From positions 186,001-250,000 of the forward strand of contig JAEZGI010000032.1 of the NCBI GenBank assembly GCA_023416995.1: a stretch of 64,000 nucleotides of DNA. The letters are read 5' to 3'. The notes under the pieces were generated by a model. It did not search any database. It was not told the DNA's origin and saw nothing but the letters and a program-made list of their open reading frames with translations. The stretch comes from Bacteroidota bacterium (GTDB lineage: Bacteria; Bacteroidota; Bacteroidia; Chitinophagales; Chitinophagaceae). The number at the start of each line of letters is the position of its first letter. Position 1 is the stretch's first letter. Both the position numbers and the translations under genes were made by a program. Below, piece by piece: positions 1 through 8,961 of this stretch.

Positions 1-456
1 ATGAGTAATATAAGCGCTGGTATCGGACGCGGACAGATGAAAGTGTTGAATGACCGTATCACGCAAAGACGAAAAAACTTCGAATACTACCAGACAAAAC
101 TCGCTAATATAGAAGGAATAAGGTGTATACCGGTACCGGATAACCGATTTTTTTCTAATCACTGGTTGAGTATTATCGAAATCACCTCTACTAAATTTTC
201 GCGTGAGGATCTCCGCTTGGCCCTCGTAAGTGAAAATATCGACAGCCGCCCCCCGTGGAAACCGATGCATTTACAACCCATTTTTGCTGACGGACCCTAT
301 TTTGGGGCGCGGGTAAGTGAAGATCTTTTTGAACGTGGACTTTGTCTTCCATCCGGCTCAAACCTTGCTTCGGCTGATCTTGACAGAGTTATTAACACGA
401 TTTCGAACGTTGTAACACCGGTTGGCAGGATTATTGATACTGCCCAATACGTCTAA
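1..456 (+). CDS. DegT/DnrJ/EryC1/StrS-family sugar aminotransferase, 5'-truncated
   Basis: This is the last 151 residues of a PLP-dependent aminotransferase that normally has about 370-400. The ATG at base 1 is an internal methionine, not the start. The visible part begins with the conserved stretch MSNISAGIGRGQ that follows the PLP-lysine region in EpsN/PglE-type enzymes, then the R-x-x-NFEYY helix and the C-terminal small domain with RPPWKPMH and LCLPSG. These enzymes move an amino group from glutamate to a 4-keto nucleotide sugar. The next gene encodes a 4,6-dehydratase that makes such a keto sugar, so the two probably make a 4-amino-4,6-dideoxy sugar for a surface glycan. The family call is firm; the exact substrate is inferred. 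Confidence 0.9.
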   Translation: MSNISAGIGRGQMKVLNDRITQRRKNFEYYQTKLANIEGIRCIPVPDNRFFSNHWLSIIEITSTKFSREDLRLALVSENIDSRPPWKPMHLQPIFADGPYFGARVSEDLFERGLCLPSGSNLASADLDRVINTISNVVTPVGRIIDTAQYV

Positions 457-580
457 GCACAAACGAAATTCCATGTGCTGTAAATGCTTTTCAGGCATTT
501 TCAGTAAATCCATCAACCCACATCCTATAAAATTTCCATGGCCGATATCCTTTTTCAAAGTCTAAACCATTTTAGAGGCC

Positions 581-2521
581 ATGAAAAAGTTACTTTTAAA
601 TGCTACTGTATTACCCAGGTGGGTGATACTTTTAGTTGATCTTGTTGTTAGCGGTTCAGCATTTGCGTTGTCGTATTTCGTGGTAAAGCAATTTGACTTT
701 CCCGCGATACTCAGAGGACACTTTTTCTTTTACACGGGTTTGTACTGTGTAACAGCAGGGTTTGTTTTCTACATCATGCGTGTGCATACCGGGCTCATCA
801 GGTATTCCAACATTAAAGACATGTTGCGGGTATTTCTTGCCGTGTTTGTAACAAGTCTCGTATACCCGGTGGTCGTTCAGTTTATCATGGTCAACAACCT
901 GAACATTGCTTCCCTGAATATCAGTACTGTTTTATTCATCAACTTTTTTATAGCCTCCACGATGCTTGTGATGCTTCGCACAGGTGTAAAGGAGTTATAC
1001 AATTATGTAAAACGCAATACCACACCGGGGAAAGAGCAGGTACTTATCTACGGCTCCGATAATAATTCTATCCTGTTAAAACAGGCGATGGAATCCGGCA
1101 CTTCACACAATTTTGTGGTTGCAGGATTTCTGGATTCAAATAACCGCAAGATCAATACTTACATTCAGCAGAAGAAGGTTTATCACCTGAAAGAACTTGG
1201 TTTGCTGAAAGACAAAAAGAACATCCAGAAACTGATCCTGATGAGTGAACAGCTCACCAACATCGATAAAAAGCTGGTGATTGAAAAATGTCTTCACCTT
1301 GGCATCAAAGTACTTACAGTTCCACCAAGCGATCAGTGGATGTCTGGTAAACTCAGCTCCAATCAATTCCAGGCACTGAAAATTGAAGACCTGCTTCAAC
1401 GCGAGCCAATCGTGATCAACAACTCACAGGTATCTAAGGATATTGAAGGAAAAAGAGTGCTGATCACTGGCGCAGCGGGTTCCATCGGTTCAGAAATTGT
1501 TCGTCAGGTACTTTCATATAATCCTGAAATGGTCATTCTGTGTGACCAGGCAGAATCTGATCTGCACGAAATGCAACTGGAAGTTGAAGAAAAGTTTCCT
1601 GGCATCAAAGTGCGCATCTTTATTGGCAACATCCGGGAGTTCCGCAGAATGGATCTGATGTTCAACAAATACAGACCGCATCTCGTATTCCATGCCGCCG
1701 CGTATAAACACGTACCGATGATGGAGCACCATCCGTCAGAAGCAGTTCTTACCAATGTACTTGGTACAAAAAATCTGGCGGATCTGGCTGTTGCTTACAA
1801 CGCACAGAAATTTGTGATGATTTCAACCGATAAGGCGGTGAACCCCACAAATATTATGGGTACTAGCAAGCGCATTGCAGAAATGTACGTGCAGTCACTT
1901 AGCGGCGCATCGAATAATGAGAATGGCAGCGATAAATCACAGCCTCATCATTCCACCAAATTTATAACCACACGTTTTGGCAACGTATTAGGTTCAAATG
2001 GTTCAGTTATACCGCGTTTCCGCGAACAAATACAAAAGGGCGGACCGGTTACAGTTACCGATCCTGAGATCACCCGCTTTTTCATGACCATTCCTGAAGC
2101 GGTGCAGCTAGTGCTCGAAGCCGGAACCATGGGAAGTGGCGGTGAGATTTTCATCTTTGATATGGGTAAACCGGTAAGGATTGTGGATCTCGCCAAAAAG
2201 ATGATTCGCATTGCAGGCCTTGTGCCTGATGAGGACATCAGGATAGTTTACACCGGCTTAAGACCAGGTGAAAAATTATATGAAGAACTGTTGAACAAGG
2301 ATGAAAAAACACTACCAACACATCACGAGAAGATTAAAATTGCAAGGGTTATTCCATGCTCATGGGAAACGCGCCATCATATCGAACACCTGATTGAACT
2401 TTGTCTTGATGATGACAATGATAAACTGGTCAGAAACATGAAGCGCCTTGTGCCCGAGTTCAAAAGCAAGAACTCGAAGTATGAAAAGCTGGATAACTCT
2501 GCGTCATTTACTGTAGCCTGA
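581..2521 (+). CDS. Membrane-bound nucleoside-diphosphate-sugar 4,6-dehydratase (CapD/WbpM/PglF family)
   Basis: The 646-residue protein has the full-length WbpM/PglF layout. About four membrane helices lie in residues 10-140, a first Rossmann-like domain spans roughly 155-270, and a catalytic short-chain dehydrogenase domain starts at the G297-AAGSIG nucleotide-binding loop. The active site carries S415-TDKAVNP and M426-GTSK430. The usual YxxxK tyrosine is therefore a methionine, as described for the large membrane members of this family. The enzyme should convert UDP-GlcNAc to the 4-keto-6-deoxy sugar at the inner face of the membrane, feeding the aminotransferase encoded just upstream. The ATG at 581 gives the usual length. 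Exact sugar and stereochemistry cannot be read from sequence. Confidence 0.92.
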   Translation: MKKLLLNATVLPRWVILLVDLVVSGSAFALSYFVVKQFDFPAILRGHFFFYTGLYCVTAGFVFYIMRVHTGLIRYSNIKDMLRVFLAVFVTSLVYPVVVQFIMVNNLNIASLNISTVLFINFFIASTMLVMLRTGVKELYNYVKRNTTPGKEQVLIYGSDNNSILLKQAMESGTSHNFVVAGFLDSNNRKINTYIQQKKVYHLKELGLLKDKKNIQKLILMSEQLTNIDKKLVIEKCLHLGIKVLTVPPSDQWMSGKLSSNQFQALKIEDLLQREPIVINNSQVSKDIEGKRVLITGAAGSIGSEIVRQVLSYNPEMVILCDQAESDLHEMQLEVEEKFPGIKVRIFIGNIREFRRMDLMFNKYRPHLVFHAAAYKHVPMMEHHPSEAVLTNVLGTKNLADLAVAYNAQKFVMISTDKAVNPTNIMGTSKRIAEMYVQSLSGASNNENGSDKSQPHHSTKFITTRFGNVLGSNGSVIPRFREQIQKGGPVTVTDPEITRFFMTIPEAVQLVLEAGTMGSGGEIFIFDMGKPVRIVDLAKKMIRIAGLVPDEDIRIVYTGLRPGEKLYEELLNKDEKTLPTHHEKIKIARVIPCSWETRHHIEHLIELCLDDDNDKLVRNMKRLVPEFKSKNSKYEKLDNSASFTVA

Positions 2522-2544
2522 TAATATCGTGAGTATAGCATGTG

Positions 2545-2576
2545 CAGGAGCCGCTGAACAATCTCAGCGGCTCCTG
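2545..2576 (+). other. Strong intergenic hairpin without a T-tract
   Basis: CAGGAGCCGCTGA at 2545-2557 pairs perfectly with TCAGCGGCTCCTG at 2564-2576 around a 6-base loop. It lies 23 bases after the stop of the 4,6-dehydratase gene. No run of T follows (TAAATGAAG), so it is not a standard intrinsic terminator. It could stabilise the upstream mRNA end, be a processing site, or lower expression of the downstream genes. Confidence 0.6.
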
Positions 2577-2640
2577 TAAATGAAGCATCACCGCATCACG
2601 GTTCAAATCCGTCAACTACGATAACAACCTTAAAATATAC

Positions 2641-3702
2641 ATGAAGTTGATTGACTGTGAAATTGAGTATTTACCAACATTTCACCTCATGCAGATTTAT
2701 GCGGGCTTTTTTGAGCTTGAGCGTAAAGGTGTAATCAAGCTTTCCCTCAAACCTATAAAAAAAACCATCGATCCCCCTTCAATCGTTACAGCCATCTTTA
2801 ACAAAAAACAAAAGGTGATGTATGATACCCTCGATGGTTTAACATGGGTAGCGGGAAATGAAATGGCAAACATTGAATACTTCCGCGACAATATCAAGGC
2901 TGATTATTATTTCAAACGCAGCTATACGCCTGAATTATCTGCTAATGCGCCAGGTAATTGCAAAGTGTTTCCCCTGGGGTTCAACTATAACCTGCAGCCA
3001 CGAAGAAACCTGTTACGTTACCAGCAAAGTTTATCGGAAAAAGTAAAGTACTTTTTAAAAACAAATGCTGTTGCAAGATCGATCATGAAAAAAACTTTTT
3101 TCTACCAGGAAGATTTTGAGTTTTATCCAATAGTTCCCAAAGAAAAAAAAGTATTGTTTCTTACCCGCCTCTGGGACCCTGCTGATGCTAAATCAGACGC
3201 AAGTGCTGCATTCCGGAGACAACTGAATGAAACCAGGCTTGAATGTATCAATCGCTGTAAGGATGCTTACGGTGATGACTTCAGGGGAGGATTGTTTGCA
3301 GAAAAATACGCGCTTAAAAATCACCCGGATCTTGTAGCGCCTGTTTCCGTCACCAGCAAAAAAGGTTTTCTGGATTCGGTAAAGTCGCACGCTATTTGCA
3401 TAGCCACCACCGGTCTTCATAAATCGATCGGTTGGAAATTCGGTGAATATGTTGCTGCATCGCGGGCAATTGTTTCAGAACCACTGCATTTCACCTTGCC
3501 AGGCAATTTCTCAAGCGGTGAACATTACTACGAGTTTGAAACGGCAGACAAATTAATCGAACAAATTAACCTGCTTCGCAACGATGAGCAAAGGTTGTTT
3601 GATATGATGAGTAACAACCATCGTTATTACAACAACTATGTGCGGCCGGAAAACCTGATCATGAATACCATTATGACCGTATTGAACGATGGCAGATTCT
3701 AA
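2641..3702 (+). CDS. Putative glycosyltransferase (GT-B-like), substrate unknown
   Basis: The 353-residue protein has no signal peptide or membrane helix. I do not recognise a named family. The second half looks like the C-terminal domain of GT-B glycosyltransferases: a VLFLTRLWDP strand near residue 170, then GLHKSIGWKFGEYVAASRAI near 260-280, then SEPL and an EHYYEF segment. This resembles the donor-binding E-x(n)-E pattern followed by the glycine-rich and Y/F positions. The first half is unusual and carries no clear motif. Its place between the dehydratase and rfbF supports a role in glycan assembly. A hypothetical protein with another function remains possible. Confidence 0.6.
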   Translation: MKLIDCEIEYLPTFHLMQIYAGFFELERKGVIKLSLKPIKKTIDPPSIVTAIFNKKQKVMYDTLDGLTWVAGNEMANIEYFRDNIKADYYFKRSYTPELSANAPGNCKVFPLGFNYNLQPRRNLLRYQQSLSEKVKYFLKTNAVARSIMKKTFFYQEDFEFYPIVPKEKKVLFLTRLWDPADAKSDASAAFRRQLNETRLECINRCKDAYGDDFRGGLFAEKYALKNHPDLVAPVSVTSKKGFLDSVKSHAICIATTGLHKSIGWKFGEYVAASRAIVSEPLHFTLPGNFSSGEHYYEFETADKLIEQINLLRNDEQRLFDMMSNNHRYYNNYVRPENLIMNTIMTVLNDGRF

Positions 3703-3744
3703 AGGCTAACCAACATTGAAAAATAAAACAACAATCTACGCATT

Positions 3745-4548
3745 ATGAAAGCAGTAATACTTGCAGGTGGATATGGAACTAGAATCAGTGAAGAAAGCGG
3801 GATCCGTCCAAAACCCATGGTTGAAATTGGTGGAAAACCAATCTTATGGCACATCATGAAAATCTATTCCGGCTATGGAATCAATGAGTTCATTATCTGT
3901 TGTGGTTATAAGGGACACATCATCAAAGAATATTTCTCTAACTACGCGCTGGATAACTGCGATGTTACCTTCGATATGCGTAACAACAGTATGGAGATCC
4001 ACAGAAATGATACTGAGGACTGGCGCGTTACGCTTGTTCATACCGGGTACAATTCAATGACGGGGGGCAGGATGAAACGGGTGCAAGATTATATCGGTAA
4101 TGAAACCTTTTGTATGACTTATGGTGACGGCTTGAGCGATGTGAATATCGAAGAATCAATAAAGTTCCATAAAGAACAGAAAGTACTTGCCACCCTGGTG
4201 GCCGTGCAACAGCCCGGTCGTTTTGGTGCATTTACATTATCAGAAGGACAAACCCAGATTGAACATTTTGCGGAAAAGCCAAAAAATGGCGATTCACCAT
4301 GGATCAACGGTGGCTTTTTTGTTCTTGAACCCGAGGTAATGAATTATATTACTGACGATTCAACCATATGGGAACGCGATCCCCTGGAAAACCTCGCCAA
4401 AGAAGGCAAACTCGCTGCTTTTAAACATCACGGATTCTGGCAACCGATGGACACGCTGCGTGACAAAAATGTGCTGGAAGATATGTGGCAACGTGGCAAA
4501 GCGCCCTGGTACGATATCATGTTTCGTAAATCCGCCAGCAACATATAG
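3745..4548 (+). CDS. rfbF: Glucose-1-phosphate cytidylyltransferase
   Basis: The 267-residue protein has the nucleotidyltransferase signature G8-GYGTR13 followed by RPK23PM and VEIGGKPI, typical of RfbF/DdhA. Later segments TYGDGLSDV (metal and nucleotide site) and EKP-x-W-I-N-GGFF also match the family, and the length is usual. It makes CDP-glucose from CTP and glucose 1-phosphate, the entry step to CDP-linked 6-deoxy or 3,6-dideoxy sugars. The usual partner, CDP-glucose 4,6-dehydratase (rfbG), is not next to it in this window. It may lie to the left, or the pathway may use other enzymes encoded here. Confidence 0.93.
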   Translation: MKAVILAGGYGTRISEESGIRPKPMVEIGGKPILWHIMKIYSGYGINEFIICCGYKGHIIKEYFSNYALDNCDVTFDMRNNSMEIHRNDTEDWRVTLVHTGYNSMTGGRMKRVQDYIGNETFCMTYGDGLSDVNIEESIKFHKEQKVLATLVAVQQPGRFGAFTLSEGQTQIEHFAEKPKNGDSPWINGGFFVLEPEVMNYITDDSTIWERDPLENLAKEGKLAAFKHHGFWQPMDTLRDKNVLEDMWQRGKAPWYDIMFRKSASNI

Positions 4549-4569
4549 CATTCAATAAAGCAACCAACA

Positions 4570-5124
4570 ATGATCTTTACTGAAACCCGTATACCCGGAG
4601 CTTTTGTGATAGACGTTAAACGCATAGAAGATGAGCGAGGATTTTTTGGACGTGCGTTTTGTCAGAAAGAAATGAAGGAGCATGGTCTGAACGAAGTTGT
4701 TGCACAAACAAATCTCAGCAGCAATCGCAAAAAAGGCACACTGCGCGGACTCCATTACCAGACCGCACCACATGAAGAAAGCAAACTCGTACGATGCACG
4801 CGCGGTTCATTGTTTGACGTATTGGTAGATCTGCGTGAAGGTTCGCCCACTTTCTGCCAATGGTTCGGTGTAACGCTGACCGCTGATAGTTTCACCATGC
4901 TATATGTCCCCGAAGGCTGTGCCCATGGTTTTCTGACACTGGAGGATAACACCGATATCATGTACCAGGTAAGTACCTTCTATGCGCCGGAATCTGAAAA
5001 AGGATTGCTCTGGAACGATCCTGCGTTCAATATTGAATGGCCGTTTGAACCAGCGGTGATTTCAGATAAGGACCGGAATCAACCAGCTTTCAATCTCTTC
5101 AAGGATATTAAACCAAAAATCTAA
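4570..5124 (+). CDS. RmlC-like nucleotide-sugar 3,5-epimerase (cupin)
   Basis: The 184-residue protein is a full-length dTDP-4-dehydrorhamnose 3,5-epimerase-family member. It has ERGFFGRAF near residue 22, LRGLHYQ with the likely catalytic H62, the FDVLVDLR strand near 82-89, and YVPEGCAHGF followed by D-I-MY131Q, where Y131 is the probable catalytic tyrosine. These enzymes epimerise C3 and/or C5 of 4-keto-6-deoxy nucleotide sugars. The gene follows rfbF after 21 bases, so a CDP-linked rather than dTDP-linked substrate is likely. I therefore do not call it rfbC. No rmlA, rmlB or rmlD is present nearby. Confidence 0.85.
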   Translation: MIFTETRIPGAFVIDVKRIEDERGFFGRAFCQKEMKEHGLNEVVAQTNLSSNRKKGTLRGLHYQTAPHEESKLVRCTRGSLFDVLVDLREGSPTFCQWFGVTLTADSFTMLYVPEGCAHGFLTLEDNTDIMYQVSTFYAPESEKGLLWNDPAFNIEWPFEPAVISDKDRNQPAFNLFKDIKPKI

Positions 5125-5165
5125 CCCTATAACTCCCTCCATCGTCATCATTCAAAAACAACCAC

Positions 5166-6491
5166 ATGATTATCGTTGATAAATTTTTACAGGAGAGACA
5201 AAAAGCCGGCAAGCCGATCCGCGTTGGTTTATGGGGTGCGGGTGAAATGGCCAAAGGCATGGTTAACCAGGTGATGAAATATACGCCAGGTATGGAAGTA
5301 GCTGTGATTGCCAACCGCACCATCAGCAAAGCGCATGATGCTTATGAATACGCCGGCTTCAGTGCCCGTGAATGTAACACACTTGAAGATTTGCAGGAGA
5401 CAGTAAACTCCGGTGGATTTGCCGTAACAACACAGGCCGATCTTCTTTGTGAACTTGAGGGTCTCGATCTGCTGGTTGAATGTACCGGAACCATCGAAAT
5501 GGCGGCGCGGCTTGTAATGAAGGCGATTGATAACAAACGTCATGTACTGTTGTTTAATCCCGAAGTGGATGCCACGATTGGACCCATCCTTAAAGTTTAT
5601 GCAGACAAAGCCGGTGTGATGCTCAGTGGTTGCGACGGTGACCAGCCAGGAGTTATTATGAATTTATATCGTTTTGTAAAAAGTCTTGGACTCACGCCAC
5701 TCGTTTGCGGAAACATCAAGGGACTGCAGGATTTCTACAGGAACCCAACTACACAGGCAGGTTTTGCAAAACGCTGGAACCTGACCCCAGAAATGGTCAC
5801 CTCATTTGCTGATGGAACCAAGATCTCGATAGAGCAGGCTTGTGTTGCAAATGCCACGGGTATGGGTGTTGCCCGCCGTGGCATGTATGGCTTCAACTCA
5901 GACAAACATATCGATGATATGGTGTCCATGTTCGATGTGGAAGAATTAAAACGGCTGGGCGGAATCGTTGACTATGTGGTAGGACCCAAGCCCGGTCCCG
6001 GTGTGTTTGTTTATGCTACCACAGATGATCCTAAAACCAAACATTATCTCGAATATGGTAAACTCGGTCCTGGCCCGCTTTATAGCTTCTACACACCATA
6101 CCATCTTATCTATTTCGAGATACCACATTCCATAGCAAGGATGGTGTTATTTAACGACATCATCATGGCGCCAATTGCCGGTCCGGTGGTTGAAGTTATT
6201 ACTTGTGCGAAAACGCCTTTGAAAGCTGGTCATACGTTGGATGGAATTGGTCAGTATGATACCTACGGGCAATGCGAAAACGCTTCAGTGGCAAGGGAAC
6301 AAAACCTGGTGCCAATCGGCCTGGCAGAAAGAGCCGTGCTGAAAAGAGATGTTCCCCGTGATCATGTGATCAGTTTCGATGATATAGAACTGCCTGCAGA
6401 AACGCTTGTACAAAGATTGTACAGGGAGCAAAATGAAATGTTTTTTCCTGAATTTAAAAACGCAGCACATCGAACCGCTGTAACAGCATAA
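5166..6491 (+). CDS. SAF-domain NAD(P)-dependent oxidoreductase (homoserine dehydrogenase-like, COG4091 type)
   Basis: The 441-residue protein has an N-terminal Rossmann fold with GLWGAGEMAKG at residues 21-31. A homoserine-dehydrogenase-like middle follows (LLVECTGT, CDGDQPGVIMNL, GNIKGLQDFYRNP). A C-terminal SAF domain starts near residue 375 (VPIGLAERAVLKRDV, then FDDIELP). This is the architecture of the predicted homoserine dehydrogenase-like family that also contains Brucella DRL, an alternative DXP reductoisomerase. True homoserine dehydrogenase is unlikely because the gene sits between nucleotide-sugar genes. A reduction or rearrangement of a keto sugar is inferred, not shown. Confidence 0.8.
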   Translation: MIIVDKFLQERQKAGKPIRVGLWGAGEMAKGMVNQVMKYTPGMEVAVIANRTISKAHDAYEYAGFSARECNTLEDLQETVNSGGFAVTTQADLLCELEGLDLLVECTGTIEMAARLVMKAIDNKRHVLLFNPEVDATIGPILKVYADKAGVMLSGCDGDQPGVIMNLYRFVKSLGLTPLVCGNIKGLQDFYRNPTTQAGFAKRWNLTPEMVTSFADGTKISIEQACVANATGMGVARRGMYGFNSDKHIDDMVSMFDVEELKRLGGIVDYVVGPKPGPGVFVYATTDDPKTKHYLEYGKLGPGPLYSFYTPYHLIYFEIPHSIARMVLFNDIIMAPIAGPVVEVITCAKTPLKAGHTLDGIGQYDTYGQCENASVAREQNLVPIGLAERAVLKRDVPRDHVISFDDIELPAETLVQRLYREQNEMFFPEFKNAAHRTAVTA

Positions 6492-6512
6492 TAAAATCAT
6501 ACAAACAATACA

Positions 6513-7610
6513 ATGGCAAATCAAAACAGGATACTTGTAGAAGATATGGAGAATATCTACAACAAGCTGTCTGAGAAAGAAAAAAACAAACTGCGGAATA
6601 CAACCATTTTGTTAACAGGCTGCGGAGGATTTCTCGGCTATTATTTCATGCATTTCTTTAGCCATTATGCCGCAGAACTCCAGATAAAAAAAATCATCGC
6701 ACTGGAGAATTTTCTCACCGGAACCAAAGACTGGCTCAACACATTGGTTAATAACAACCAGGGGTTGATTGAACTGCATGAGTTCAATGTCATCACTGAT
6801 TCTGTAACGGATGTACCAGGAGCGGATCAGGCAGATATTGTTATTCATATGGCATCAATCGCATCGCCAACTTTTTATCGCATTTATCCGATCGAAACCG
6901 TTGATGCAAACATAACTGGTCTACGTCGCCTCCTGGATTTCTATGCAGGGAAGTCATTACGTGGCTTTCTCTTTTTTTCCAGCAGTGAAATATACGGTGA
7001 TCCGTTCCCTGAATTTATTCCTACCAGTGAAGATTACCGTGGTAATGTCGCCAGCATAGGACCGCGAGCTTGTTATGATGAAGCAAAACGTTTCGGAGAA
7101 ACTTTATGTTACCTGTTTGCAGAAAAACATAAAATGCCTATCACCATTGCAAGACCATTCAACAACTACGGGCCTGGCATGAATATCAATGACAAACGAT
7201 TGCCGGCAGATTTTGCAAAAGCTGTAATTGAAGGTCGCGATCTTGAAATTTTATCTGACGGTAAACCCACAAGAACATTCTGTTATATATCGGATGCGAT
7301 TAATGGTTACCTTAAAGTATTGCTGCACGATAAATTTGATGTGTTCAATATTGGAATGGATAAGCCCGAATTATCGGTAAAGGAGTTTGCGGAAATTTTC
7401 AATAAGGAAGGCAAAGAGATTTTTGATTACAAGGGAAAAATATCATTCAATAAATCTGATGACAAAGATTATATGACTGACAATCCCAACAGGCGTTGCC
7501 CGAACCTGACAAAGGCAAGAACCATATTGGATTATGACCCTGCAGTGATTGTAAACACAGGCATCAGACGGTATCTTGAATTTCTTCACATAAACAACGG
7601 AAATTTATAA
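6513..7610 (+). CDS. NAD-dependent nucleotide-sugar epimerase/dehydratase (UDP-xylose-synthase-like)
   Basis: The 365-residue extended SDR has the NAD loop GCGGFLG near residue 36 and catalytic Y188-DEAK192 preceded by SSSEIYGDP. It also has the substrate-binding RPFNNYGPGM and the DGKPTRTFCY segment characteristic of UDP-glucuronate decarboxylase and related 4,6-dehydratases. An N-terminal extension of about 30 residues precedes the Rossmann fold. The stop overlaps the start of the UDP-glucose dehydrogenase-like gene by one base. That enzyme would supply UDP-glucuronate, the substrate of a decarboxylase. Related activities (4-epimerase, CDP-glucose 4,6-dehydratase) cannot be ruled out. Confidence 0.82.
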   Translation: MANQNRILVEDMENIYNKLSEKEKNKLRNTTILLTGCGGFLGYYFMHFFSHYAAELQIKKIIALENFLTGTKDWLNTLVNNNQGLIELHEFNVITDSVTDVPGADQADIVIHMASIASPTFYRIYPIETVDANITGLRRLLDFYAGKSLRGFLFFSSSEIYGDPFPEFIPTSEDYRGNVASIGPRACYDEAKRFGETLCYLFAEKHKMPITIARPFNNYGPGMNINDKRLPADFAKAVIEGRDLEILSDGKPTRTFCYISDAINGYLKVLLHDKFDVFNIGMDKPELSVKEFAEIFNKEGKEIFDYKGKISFNKSDDKDYMTDNPNRRCPNLTKARTILDYDPAVIVNTGIRRYLEFLHINNGNL

Positions 7611-8902
7611 TGATAACAGTTTTGGGACTGGGTTTTGTGGGACTAACCACAGCCCTCGGCTTCAGCAAAAAGGGTTTCAGAGTTTATGGCATAGACGTAA
7701 ACACAGACCGCGTAAATAGTATCAGGAATGGCGAGGTGCCCTTTTATGAACCTTACCTGGATGATGCACTTAAGGAGCAGCTGGGAAAAAACTTTTTTCT
7801 TGACACGCCGTTGTCAGAAGCAGTGAACGACAGCAAGGTCGTTATCATTTGTGTGGGTACGCCAGGCAATGCTGATGGCAGTGCTGATCTTACCTACCTC
7901 CTGGAAGCCGTAAAACATGTATTTGAATCGAGTGAAGGAAGTTTTAAGGTGATCGTAACAAAATCGACCGTACCGCCTTCTACGGTTTCAAGAAAAGTAA
8001 AACCATTCGTTGACGAACTTAATAAACAATATAACAAGGAAATAGGCCTGGCTTCCAATCCGGAATTTTTACGGGAAGGTTATGCCTGGGATGATTTTAT
8101 GAACCCTGACAGGGTCGTGATCGGCGTCGAGGATGAAAGGTCAAAACAAATTCTTGATGAGATCTATCAACCTTTTAATGCACCGGTTCATTATGTAAGT
8201 TTTAACTCAGCAGAATTCATCAAGTATTTATCCAATACACTGCTTTCAACACTGATCAGCTATTCTAATGAAATGGCGATGATTGCCGAACATATCGGGG
8301 ACATAGATGTGCCCTCGGCCTTTAAAATTCTTCACCAGGATAAGCGCTGGTATGGAAAACCGGCAGCCATGGCAAGTTATGTGTATCCTGGTTGTGGATA
8401 TGGCGGATATTGTCTGCCGAAAGATACTGCCGCACTTGCCAGCATAGCAAGAGAGAATGGCTTTGAGCCAAAGATACTGGAAGCCAACCTGGCGGTTAAT
8501 GAACGCATCAGGGAACATGTGACCAATAAGGTATCTGCGGTTGTGCCTACAGACAGCACGATTGGCATACTTGGCTTAGCATTCAAAAGCGGGTCAGATG
8601 ATGTTCGTCTTACACCAAGCAAATTCATAATTGAGAACCTTCTTGAAAAAGGTTACAAAAAGATCGTTGCCTTCGACCCGATGGCTAATACAATTTTTGA
8701 CCAGCACTACAGATTGCCCATCACATATGCAACCAGCCTGCAGCAAATTGTAGGGGAGGCAGATGAGTTGCTGCTGCTGACCAGCTGGCCCGAATTCAAA
8801 CAAAACAAGGACCTCATCAATACCAAACGTCTGTTTGATTTCCGATATGCTTTTGCAGAATTGCAGAATAGCAATTCAAAGGAAAAAGCGGTAGTGGGTT
8901 AA
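7610..8902 (+). CDS. UDP-glucose/GDP-mannose dehydrogenase family protein
   Basis: The 430-residue protein has the GLGFVGLTTA NAD-binding loop at its start, VVIICVGTP, KSTVPP, NPEFLREG, and the catalytic cysteine C268 in GYGGYCLPKDT. The C-terminal UDP-binding domain carries LGLAFKSGSDDVR. The length and motifs are standard for enzymes that oxidise a UDP-hexose twice to the uronic acid. It overlaps the preceding epimerase by one base, which suggests translational coupling and a shared pathway such as UDP-glucose to UDP-glucuronate to a pentose. Distinguishing UDP-glucose from UDP-GlcNAc or UDP-ManNAc dehydrogenase needs alignment. Confidence 0.92.
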   Translation: MITVLGLGFVGLTTALGFSKKGFRVYGIDVNTDRVNSIRNGEVPFYEPYLDDALKEQLGKNFFLDTPLSEAVNDSKVVIICVGTPGNADGSADLTYLLEAVKHVFESSEGSFKVIVTKSTVPPSTVSRKVKPFVDELNKQYNKEIGLASNPEFLREGYAWDDFMNPDRVVIGVEDERSKQILDEIYQPFNAPVHYVSFNSAEFIKYLSNTLLSTLISYSNEMAMIAEHIGDIDVPSAFKILHQDKRWYGKPAAMASYVYPGCGYGGYCLPKDTAALASIARENGFEPKILEANLAVNERIREHVTNKVSAVVPTDSTIGILGLAFKSGSDDVRLTPSKFIIENLLEKGYKKIVAFDPMANTIFDQHYRLPITYATSLQQIVGEADELLLLTSWPEFKQNKDLINTKRLFDFRYAFAELQNSNSKEKAVVG

Positions 8903-8961
8903 TTGCCGGTAGTCTGCGGATTATTATAAGATTGAGCGGGGGTTTGAAACTTATACATAAT

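Noticed and set aside
2598..2612. tRNA gene suggested by a T-arm-like hairpin
   Set aside because: No acceptor stem, D-arm or anticodon arm can be folded around it; kept only as a low-interest observation.
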